Positions 6,750 through 13,034 of a DNA stretch of 18,029 nt are shown here, piece after piece. The notes under the pieces were generated by a model that was given only the letters and a program-made list of their open reading frames with translations, ran no database searches and was not told the DNA's origin. A program made the position numbers and the translations under genes. Origin of the DNA: Flavobacteriales bacterium UBA720 (GTDB taxonomy: Bacteria > Bacteroidota > Bacteroidia > Flavobacteriales > Weeksellaceae); assembly GCA_002297505.1 (NCBI GenBank), contig DBLQ01000012.1:14612-32640 (forward strand), in the 5' to 3' direction. Each line of letters begins with the position of its first letter. Position 1 is the stretch's first letter.

Positions 6750-7967
6750 ATGATTATAAAAAAGTCTGAACTTATAGACGGAAAAAATATACAAATCACC
6801 GGTTCGAAAAGTATTTCGAACCGTCTTTTGATTTTAGGGAAACTGTTTGGGAATATTGATATGCTCAATCTTTCCAATTCCCAAGATACCACTTTGCTGA
6901 AAAAAGCTTTGGAATCCGACTCAGAAACCATTGACATCCACCACGCGGGAACGGCGATGCGTTTTCTGGCTTCTTATTATTCAATTTTTGAAGGCAGAAA
7001 AACCGTTCTGACCGGTTCTGACCGAATGAAAAATCGCCCGATTAAACCATTGGTTGACGCGCTCCAATCGCTCGGCGCAGACATAACTTATCTTGAAAAA
7101 GAAGGTTTTCCGCCGCTGCAGATCATTGGCAAAAAGATTGAAAAGAATCTCGTCAAAATCTCAGCCAACGTGTCCAGCCAGTTTTTGACTTCGTTAATTT
7201 TAATTGGAGGAAAATTGGAAAACGGACTGACCTTGGAATTACAAGGAGAAATCACGTCGCGACCTTACCTGGAAATGACTTTGAAAATCCTGAACGAAAT
7301 CGGAATTAAATCGCATTTTGCAGAAAACAGAATCGAAATCGTTTCGCATAAAAACCACATCCGAACAGAACATTACGAAGTGGAAAGCGACTGGTCTTCA
7401 GCATCTTATTTCTATTCTTTAGCAGCGATTGGCAGAAAATCGATTACACTGAAAAGCTATCACACCTTGTCTTTGCAAGGCGACAGCGTGATTAAGGAAA
7501 TCTACTGGAAATATTTTGGCATCAACACGGTTTCCGATTACGCAGAAAACTCGATTACACTTCTGCCGGAACCCGCTTTCGAATATCCGGAATTGATTTC
7601 TCTCGATATGAACGATTGTCCGGACATTGCGCAAACGCTTTGTGTAACGGCTACTGCATTGAAAATCCCTTTCGTCATCACTGGGCTTCACACTTTGAAG
7701 GTGAAAGAAACCGACCGATTGGTGGCGCTTCAAAATGAGTTATTGAAAATTGGAGCGAAGACGCACATCACGGTTGAAAAAATAGAGTCGTCGGAGTTTA
7801 TTGAACCGGACGACAATATTTCTATTGCGACTTACAACGACCATAGAATGGCGATGGCTTTTGCGCCGTTTGCTTTGATTAAAGAATTGAATATCGAAAA
7901 TGAAGATGTAGTGGAGAAATCCTACCCTGAATTTTGGGAGGATTTTGAGAAGGTGACAAATCACTAA
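6750..7967 (+). CDS. aroA: 3-phosphoshikimate 1-carboxyvinyltransferase (EPSP synthase)
   Basis: This is the sixth step of the shikimate pathway: it joins phosphoenolpyruvate to shikimate 3-phosphate to give EPSP, the precursor of chorismate and aromatic amino acids. The 405-residue length is slightly short of the roughly 427 of E. coli AroA. Motifs are in order: GSKSISNR at 18-25 (shikimate phosphate and PEP contacts), HHAGTAMRF at 64-72 corresponding to the NAGTAMR loop, DRMKNRP near 91, DMNDCPDIAQ near 287 with the catalytic-type Asp, KVKETDR in the PEP site, and NDHRMAMA near 363. The Asn of NAGT is replaced by His65; such changes occur in divergent Bacteroidota enzymes. It lies 85 nt after the MazG-like gene with an inverted repeat between them. 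Confidence 0.95.
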   Translation: MIIKKSELIDGKNIQITGSKSISNRLLILGKLFGNIDMLNLSNSQDTTLLKKALESDSETIDIHHAGTAMRFLASYYSIFEGRKTVLTGSDRMKNRPIKPLVDALQSLGADITYLEKEGFPPLQIIGKKIEKNLVKISANVSSQFLTSLILIGGKLENGLTLELQGEITSRPYLEMTLKILNEIGIKSHFAENRIEIVSHKNHIRTEHYEVESDWSSASYFYSLAAIGRKSITLKSYHTLSLQGDSVIKEIYWKYFGINTVSDYAENSITLLPEPAFEYPELISLDMNDCPDIAQTLCVTATALKIPFVITGLHTLKVKETDRLVALQNELLKIGAKTHITVEKIESSEFIEPDDNISIATYNDHRMAMAFAPFALIKELNIENEDVVEKSYPEFWEDFEKVTNH

Positions 7968-8006
7968 ATAAGAAATGTGGGTCAATTTTAAGATTTTAAA
8001 ATTACT

Positions 8007-8014
8007 TACCTTTG
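8007..8014 (+). promoter_or_regulatory. -7 box for the Uma2-to-SDR gene set
   Basis: TACCTTTG matches TAnnTTTG. TTTT at 7986-7989 is a one-mismatch -33 box at 17-nt spacing. Predicted transcription starts near 8021, downstream of an in-frame ATG at 7975. This supports the ATG at 8050 as the true start of the first Uma2-family gene. Confidence 0.4.
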
Positions 8015-8049
8015 CTATTAATAAGCAGTTAATTTCTAAAGGCAGCGTT

Positions 8050-8631
8050 ATGGAAATTACAAATATCAATCAGCTAGACCTTAATAAAACTTACACTTTT
8101 GCGGATTATCTGAGGTGGAGATTCAAAGAAAGGGTTGAACTCATCAAAGGTAAAATCCTGAAGATGAGTCCTGCTCATGCTCCAATTCATGAGAAAATTT
8201 CATTCCGGCTTGGTGGGATTTTTTATAATCTATTCAAAAATGGAAACTGTGAGGTTTTTTTAGCTCCCTTTGACGTTAGATTGCCTAATAGCGATGGCTC
8301 TACGAATACTGTTGTACAACCTGATCTGTGCGTAATTTGTGATCCGACCAAAATTGATGACAAAGGTGGTGTCGGCGCTCCGGATTTGATTATTGAAATT
8401 CTTTCGCCAGGAAATTCTAAAAAGGAGCTTAGCCTAAAATATAATTTGTACGAAGAAAACGGGGTTCTAGAGTATTGGATTGTACATCCATTGGAGAAAA
8501 GCATTCATATTTTTGTTTGGGAAGAAGGTAAATTTATAGGAAAAAAGCCGATTACCGAAGACGAAATTGTTAATTCTTATGTTTTCTCTCATTTGAATTT
8601 TCCAGCAAACGAAATTTTTGATCATCTGTAA
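8050..8631 (+). CDS. Uma2-family (DUF820) endonuclease-like protein, copy 1
   Basis: A 193-residue protein of the Uma2 family, which has the PD-(D/E)XK restriction-endonuclease fold; the cellular role of the family is poorly known. Signature segments are present: RVELIKGKILKMSPA near the N terminus, FDVRLP, VVQPDLCVICD, GAPDLIIEILSPGN with the catalytic Asp and Glu, a Lys in SKKELSLKYNLY, and GVLEYWIV. All core residues appear intact. The frame is open from 7975, but the extension lies upstream of a promoter-like box and does not resemble the family. It is followed after 11 nt by a second copy. The first 42 residues are identical in both copies while the rest is clearly diverged. Confidence 0.88.
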   Translation: MEITNINQLDLNKTYTFADYLRWRFKERVELIKGKILKMSPAHAPIHEKISFRLGGIFYNLFKNGNCEVFLAPFDVRLPNSDGSTNTVVQPDLCVICDPTKIDDKGGVGAPDLIIEILSPGNSKKELSLKYNLYEENGVLEYWIVHPLEKSIHIFVWEEGKFIGKKPITEDEIVNSYVFSHLNFPANEIFDHL

Positions 8632-8642
8632 ATTGTTATATT

Positions 8643-9221
8643 ATGGAAATCACTAATATCAATCAACTAGACCTTAATAAAACTTACACCTTTGCGGATT
8701 ATCTGAGGTGGAGATTCAAAGAAAGGGTTGAACTCATCAAAGGTAAAATCCTAAAAATGAGTCCAGCCCCAACTCCTAATCACCAAAGGATGGCACAAAA
8801 AATTAATCAAAAACTCTATCCATTTTTTGAAAACAGACAATGTGAACTTTTCTTCGCACCTTTCGATGTCCGTTTACCTAATAAAAATGGAGAAATTCTT
8901 ACTGTTGTGCAGCCAGATTTGTGTGTGATTTGTGACAGAACGAAAATAGACGACAAAGGTTGCCTTGGTGCCCCGGATCTGGTAATCGAAATTCTTTCCC
9001 CGGGAAATTCAAAAAAAGAAATGAATCTGAAATTCAGTTTATATGAAGAATCTGGCGTTTCGGAATATTGGGTGGTAGATTCAAGCGAAAAATTTATTCT
9101 GATTTACAGTCTGGAAAATGGAGAATACATCAGCCGTAAACCAGTCGCAGACGGAGAAATCCTTCAGTCCATCAAATTTCCGGAATTGAGATTCTCCACT
9201 CAGGATTTATATGAATTCTGA
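8643..9221 (+). CDS. Uma2-family (DUF820) endonuclease-like protein, copy 2
   Basis: A 192-residue paralogue of the preceding gene, with the same Uma2 landmarks: FDVRLPNKNG, VVQPDLCVICD, GAPDLVIEILSPGN, a conserved Lys in SKKEMNLKFSLY, and SEYWVVD. Residues 1-42 equal those of copy 1, whereas the remainder shares only a little over half of its residues, mostly in the nuclease core. The start ATG is 11 nt after copy 1. Its TGA stop overlaps the ATG of the next gene (TGATG-type 1-nt overlap), indicating translational coupling. Function beyond a nuclease-like fold is unknown. Confidence 0.88.
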   Translation: MEITNINQLDLNKTYTFADYLRWRFKERVELIKGKILKMSPAPTPNHQRMAQKINQKLYPFFENRQCELFFAPFDVRLPNKNGEILTVVQPDLCVICDRTKIDDKGCLGAPDLVIEILSPGNSKKEMNLKFSLYEESGVSEYWVVDSSEKFILIYSLENGEYISRKPVADGEILQSIKFPELRFSTQDLYEF

Positions 9222-9880
9222 TGGAAAAATTATTGTTTTTCATTACACTAACCTTGTCTTCATTTCTCTACTCCCAGGAGTTGAAAAATTTCGCAGTTCC
9301 GAAAACTTACGAGAAAATCCTGGAAACAAAAGGAGATCTTGACAAAGATGGAAAAGATGAAATTGCAATGATTTTTAATACTAATTTAAGAGAAGAAGTA
9401 TCGGGCAGAAAACTGTATATTCTTAAACATGTCAATGGGAAATTGAAGATTTGGCAAGAAAATTCAACGTTAATATTTGATAGTAAAGAAGGATTTTATC
9501 CCTCTGAAAATAAATTAGAAGTAATTATTAAAAACAATAGTCTGAATATCCTTCAGTCCTATTACACCAATTCCCGCCATTCCGATACAGCAAAATACAC
9601 TTTTCGGTTTCAGAACGGCGATTTTTATCTTATTGGTGCGTCCATCAGGTTTGATGACCCGTGCGAATTTAATTTTAAAAATGAAGTCAATTTCTCGACT
9701 GGAAAAGTGATTATTGACAATAAATTTTCAGATTGTGATGACAGTTCTGACAGAAAAATACCGGAAAACTATTACAAAGAATTCACGCATGAATTCCCTA
9801 AACTCATCAATATGAACGATTTCAGAATTGGTGTTAACGAAATCAAAATCCCTAATTCAACAAAATCATTTAATTACTAA
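9221..9880 (+). CDS. Exported protein of unknown function with a calcium-loop-like motif
   Basis: A 219-residue protein with a signal peptide (MEKLLFFITLTLSSFLYSQ, cleavage after about residue 19). The mature part contains GDLDKDGKDEIAMI at 38-51, where D39, D41, D43 and D46 or E47 form a D-x-D-x-D-G loop like those of EF-hand, dockerin and FG-GAP/VCBS repeats. Only one such loop is present. The rest is beta-rich and I do not recognise a family. It overlaps the Uma2 copy 2 stop by 1 nt and its own stop abuts the SDR start, so it is part of the same transcript. An exported protein between cytoplasmic genes gives no clear functional hint. Confidence 0.75.
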   Translation: MEKLLFFITLTLSSFLYSQELKNFAVPKTYEKILETKGDLDKDGKDEIAMIFNTNLREEVSGRKLYILKHVNGKLKIWQENSTLIFDSKEGFYPSENKLEVIIKNNSLNILQSYYTNSRHSDTAKYTFRFQNGDFYLIGASIRFDDPCEFNFKNEVNFSTGKVIIDNKFSDCDDSSDRKIPENYYKEFTHEFPKLINMNDFRIGVNEIKIPNSTKSFNY

Positions 9881-10675
9881 ATGTCGAAAACAATTATCAT
9901 CACAGGCGCATCATCCGGAATTGGATTCGCCTTGGCAGAATATTTCGGGAAGAAAGGCAACAAAGTTTATGGATTAAGCCGAAAGATCGTGAGTTCCGAT
10001 TATTTCGTTTCGATTCCTACAGATATTACGGAGAAAGAACAAATCGATAAAGCCATTTCTGAAATCCTGAAAACAGAAACCAGAATCGATATTCTGATCA
10101 ACAACGCAGGAATGGGAATGGTGGGCGCAGTGGAAGATTCTACAAAGGAAGATATTACGAAATTATTCAATCTTAATCTAATTGGCTCAATCCAAATGAT
10201 GACGGCAGTTCTTCCAAAAATGCGTGAGCAGAAATCCGGAAAAATCATCAATGTCTCCAGCATCGGCTCAGAAATGGGATTGCCTTTCCGGGGATTTTAT
10301 TCGGCTTCCAAGTCAGCGCTGGACAAAGTGACGGAAGCAATGCGCTACGAAGTATATCCTTGGAATATCCACGTTTGTTCCCTTCATTTGGGCGACATCA
10401 AAACGAATATTGCGGAAAACCGCGTAAAAACAAAAGTTTCTGAGCCTTACAAAAATGTTTTTGATAAAGTTTACGCTTTGATGAATTCTCACGTTGGAGA
10501 CGGAACAGAACCGCTGGATGTTGCTGTTTACGTGGAACAACTTTTAGGAAAATCCAAATGGAAAGCCCATTATTATTTTGGGAAATTCGGGCAGAAAATT
10601 GGCGTCCCTTTGAAATGGATTCTTCCGCAGAACACTTATGAAAATCTGATGAAGAAGTATAATAAAATGGATTAA
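9881..10675 (+). CDS. Short-chain dehydrogenase/reductase (SDR) family oxidoreductase
   Basis: A 264-residue classical SDR. The Rossmann cofactor motif TGASSGIG is at 8-15, NNAG at 74-77, the catalytic Ser in INVSS at 126-127, and Tyr140 with Lys144 in YSASK. The Arg in GLSRK after the second strand hints at NADP(H) over NAD(H), but this is weak. Length and C-terminal shape fit the subgroup often annotated as generic oxidoreductase with sterol- or acyl-type substrates; the actual substrate cannot be read. The ATG follows directly on the stop of the upstream gene with no gap. A repeat-rich spacer follows. Confidence 0.9.
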   Translation: MSKTIIITGASSGIGFALAEYFGKKGNKVYGLSRKIVSSDYFVSIPTDITEKEQIDKAISEILKTETRIDILINNAGMGMVGAVEDSTKEDITKLFNLNLIGSIQMMTAVLPKMREQKSGKIINVSSIGSEMGLPFRGFYSASKSALDKVTEAMRYEVYPWNIHVCSLHLGDIKTNIAENRVKTKVSEPYKNVFDKVYALMNSHVGDGTEPLDVAVYVEQLLGKSKWKAHYYFGKFGQKIGVPLKWILPQNTYENLMKKYNKMD

Positions 10676-10702
10676 CTTCGGTTTTTAGTTATAAGTATTA
10701 AA

Positions 10703-10727
10703 GTCTTCGACTCCGCTCAGACTGAAA
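10703..10727 (+). repeat. Copy A of the alternating 25-bp repeat (forward)
   Basis: This copy has the core CTTCGACTCCGCTCAG and matches copy C at 21 of 25 positions. With copy B, in opposite orientation 90 nt away, it forms an inverted doublet in the spacer after the SDR gene. Confidence 0.7.
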
Positions 10728-10817
10728 CTATTTAAAATAAATATGTATTCAAAGTTCACGCTGAAGTCAATTGTAGTTCTCGGATTTCCAATGCAAAAAA
10801 ACAGTTGGTATTAGCGA

Positions 10818-10842
10818 TGTCACGCTGAGCGGAGTCGAAGCG
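10818..10842 (-). repeat. Copy B of the alternating 25-bp repeat (reverse), upstream of the GIY-YIG gene
   Basis: This copy has the core CTGAGCGGAGTCGAAG and is the reverse complement of copy C at 22 of 25 positions. It ends 8 nt before the ATG of the GIY-YIG gene, so it lies in the leader or promoter of that gene. A degenerate trace of the same sequence, CACGCTGA-AGTC, occurs about 60 nt upstream near 10757-10768. Confidence 0.75.
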
Positions 10843-10850
10843 TTTTCACA

Positions 10851-11195
10851 ATGAGACAATATTACGTTTACATATTAAAATGTTCCGATAACTCCTACTA
10901 CACAGGAGTTACAAGTAACTTAGAATCCAGAATTCTCAAACATCAATCAGGACATTATCCCGAAAGTTATACTCACAACAGAAGACCAGTTCAATTGGTT
11001 TTTTACAATGAATTTAATGACGTAGAGCAAGCTATTGCTTTCGAAAAACAAGTTAAAGGTTGGAGTAGGAAGAAAAAGGAAGCCATCATCAATGACAATT
11101 GGGAGAAATTAAAAGAACTGTCTGTTTGTCAAAATAAGAGTCATTCAGATAATAAGGATAAAGGCTTCGACTCGGCTCAGCCTGACACTGCTTGA
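10851..11195 (+). CDS. Single-domain GIY-YIG nuclease-family protein
   Basis: This 114-residue protein is of the small UPF0213/YhbQ-like type. The GIY-YIG pair appears as YVY at 5-7 and YTG at 17-19, followed by the catalytic Arg27 in LESRILKH, the RRPV segment at 44-47, Glu65 as the expected metal ligand, and KGWSRKKK at 69-76. All expected active-site residues are present, so it should be a DNA-cleaving enzyme, though small members have no established cellular role. The start ATG lies 8 nt after one repeat copy. The last ten residues (GFDSAQPDTA) are encoded by another copy of the same repeat, from exactly residue 105. Nuclease plus flanking repeats suggests a repeat-associated mobile or domesticated element. 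Confidence 0.88.
   Translation: MRQYYVYILKCSDNSYYTGVTSNLESRILKHQSGHYPESYTHNRRPVQLVFYNEFNDVEQAIAFEKQVKGWSRKKKEAIINDNWEKLKELSVCQNKSHSDNKDKGFDSAQPDTA
11163..11187 (+). repeat. Copy C of the alternating 25-bp repeat (forward), inside the GIY-YIG gene end
   Basis: This copy has the core CTTCGACTCGGCTCAG and is the inverted partner of copy B. It begins on a codon boundary of the GIY-YIG gene and supplies codons 105 to 112. Together B and C bracket the nuclease gene like 25-bp terminal inverted repeats. Confidence 0.75.
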
Positions 11196-11230
11196 AGCAA
11201 ACAATTTTAGACTATAGATATTACGCTAAA

Positions 11231-11242
11231 AGAGTCGAAGCA
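11231..11242 (-). repeat. Partial copy D of the repeat (reverse)
   Basis: AGAGTCGAAGCA matches the inner end of copy B over 10 contiguous bases (GAGTCGAAGC). It stands in reverse orientation 43 nt after copy C and completes an alternating A-B-C-D pattern. Being short, it is the least certain copy. Confidence 0.4.
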
Positions 11243-11263
11243 TTTAAAGATAAGACCCAAAAA

Positions 11264-12871
11264 TTGAGACAGTGGCTGTACATATTTTTCATTCTATTGA
11301 GTATATTTTCTTATGCTCAAAAAAAAGAATATTGGCTCATCGACAAAGAAACCAACGCTAAAAAAATCGTTTCCGATTCTGCTCTCGCTGTTAAATTTTT
11401 GGATTCTCTGGCAGAAAACTCTTACTTTTTCACCGAACTGAAAGACGTTAAACAAATCGAAAACCGAACAGAAATCTACTATGACAAAGGTCCAAACTTT
11501 AATCAGGCCAATGTCCAACTCTCGGACTCGCTGCTTGCCAACTTGAAGTTTCCCGAGAAGGATTTTTATACTAAAAATTTAGATTCACTCAAGAAGAGCA
11601 TTAACCAAAAATACCGTGACAAAGGTTTCGCCTTCAACCGTGTGAAAACCAAATTCCAGAAAATGGAAAATGGGATTCCTTCCGTAAAAATCTCAGTTGT
11701 CACCGCATCTCAAAGAAAAATCGATGGCATTGTTTTCAAAGGCTACACTCGTTTACCGAAACAATTCGTTAAAAATCTCAACAAACAATATCTTGGCAAA
11801 AACTATGATGACAGGAATTTGGTTTCTTTGAATCAGTCTTTGCAAAACCATCAATTTGTTTCGTTGGAAAAACCTCCTCAGACATTATTTACAAAAGATT
11901 CTACGCAGGTTTTTCTCTTTACTCAAAAACGAAAAACCAACACTTTTGACGGGATGATTGGCTTCGGAAATGATAAAACCGAAAAATTCACAGTCAATGG
12001 AACTCTGAATGTCCAGATGAAAAATATGTTCAACAGCTTCGAAAGCATCGGCGTTTATTGGCAGAGAAATCCCGACAAAGGTCAGACTTTCGATATGCAG
12101 ACCGATATTCCTTATACATTTGGGAGCAATGTTGGTTTGAATGTGAATGTCAATATTTTCCGCCAAGATTCCACGTTTGCGAATGTCAAATTTCTGCCTG
12201 CGGTTTATTATCATCTTTCTCCAAAACAAAAACTCGGTCTCAAAGGAACTTTCGAATCTTCTGCGATTCTGGATTCACTTTATACAAGCGGTCGAGATTA
12301 CAGCAAAAAAGGGATTGGTGTTTATTATCAATATCAGGAAGGGAACGACATTCCCCTGTTCATCAACAAGAGCAACATTCGTCTTGAAGCCGATTTTCTC
12401 AAAACAACTTACGATGATACGCAAGAAAAATTTGACCAAATTCGGTATTTTCTTTTTGCGGAGCATAACTTCAATTTGTCAGGAAATCATTTCCTCAACA
12501 TCAAAGGAGAATCCGCTTTACTCAGTTCCAAAAACGAATTATCAACCAACGAACTTTTTCGGTTTGGAGGCTGGAACTCGATGCGAGGTTTCAACGAACA
12601 AAGTCTCATCAGCGATTTTTATGCATTTGCCGGCGCCGAATATCGTTATCTCGTCAATGATCAGGCATTTTTTGACATTTTTGCACAGTACGGACAAATG
12701 TCCAACAAAGCACTTGGAATCACGCCCAAGCTTTATAGTTTAGGTTTAGGTTTTAACTTTTTTCTTCCAGTCGGTTTGATGAGTTTTCAGATTTCCAATG
12801 GAAATGAATTTGGTAATCCTTTCAAATTCAACGAAATTAAAATTCATTGGGGAATCCTCAGTAGGTTTTGA
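11264..12871 (+). CDS. Omp85/TamA-like outer-membrane beta-barrel protein
   Basis: The protein resembles BamA/TamA-type translocation barrels. After a signal peptide (core LYIFFILLSIFSYAQ) comes a periplasmic part with at least one POTRA-like stretch, including YRDKGFAFNRVKTKF and KIDGIVFKGYTRLPKQFVKNL. A C-terminal barrel follows with the family's loop-6 motif as SMRGF (near residue 441 of 535) and a last residue Phe (HWGILSRF), the usual outer-membrane insertion signature. The role, whether lipid or protein insertion, cannot be told. No ATG lies at the expected start. I take the TTG at 11264 because it begins right before the signal peptide; another TTG at 11192 overlaps the GIY-YIG stop and would put 24 extra residues before it. 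The 5' end may have been damaged by the neighbouring repeats. Confidence 0.75.
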   Translation: MRQWLYIFFILLSIFSYAQKKEYWLIDKETNAKKIVSDSALAVKFLDSLAENSYFFTELKDVKQIENRTEIYYDKGPNFNQANVQLSDSLLANLKFPEKDFYTKNLDSLKKSINQKYRDKGFAFNRVKTKFQKMENGIPSVKISVVTASQRKIDGIVFKGYTRLPKQFVKNLNKQYLGKNYDDRNLVSLNQSLQNHQFVSLEKPPQTLFTKDSTQVFLFTQKRKTNTFDGMIGFGNDKTEKFTVNGTLNVQMKNMFNSFESIGVYWQRNPDKGQTFDMQTDIPYTFGSNVGLNVNVNIFRQDSTFANVKFLPAVYYHLSPKQKLGLKGTFESSAILDSLYTSGRDYSKKGIGVYYQYQEGNDIPLFINKSNIRLEADFLKTTYDDTQEKFDQIRYFLFAEHNFNLSGNHFLNIKGESALLSSKNELSTNELFRFGGWNSMRGFNEQSLISDFYAFAGAEYRYLVNDQAFFDIFAQYGQMSNKALGITPKLYSLGLGFNFFLPVGLMSFQISNGNEFGNPFKFNEIKIHWGILSRF

Positions 12872-12989
12872 TAATTGATAAGCTATAAAATGATAGTTGA
12901 TACTAATAAGAATTTGAAATCATTTACCAATTATTTAATTCGTCATCATTTCTCTGAATATTAATTATTTATCAAATAAATTATGATAT

Positions 12990-13020
12990 TTTCAAATTCA
13001 ATAAAAATAACTTAATTTTG
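12990..13020 (+). promoter_or_regulatory. guaB promoter
   Basis: TTTC at 12990-12993 (one mismatch to TTTG) is followed by 19 nt and then TAATTTTG at 13013-13020, a full match to the -7 box. Transcription should begin near 13027, just before the ATG at 13035, giving a very short leader. The rest of the 163-nt spacer from 12872 is AT-rich and holds nothing else I can name. Confidence 0.6.
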
Positions 13021-13034
13021 CAAAGAAAGTAAAG

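Noticed and set aside
7975..8049. Upstream ATG for Uma2 copy 1
   Set aside because: Copy 2 starts at the equivalent of 8050, and a -7 box at 8007-8014 lies downstream of 7975.
10818..11187. Classical insertion sequence around the GIY-YIG gene
   Set aside because: No transposase is present and no target-site duplication flanks the inverted repeats, so it is reported as a nuclease-repeat unit instead.
12147..12743. 198-codon open frame inside the Omp85-like gene
   Set aside because: It is a shifted frame of the barrel protein gene, and the barrel frame carries the RGF motif and terminal Phe.
12872..13034. Riboswitch before guaB
   Set aside because: The promoter places the transcription start only about 8 nt before the ATG, so there is no leader to fold.
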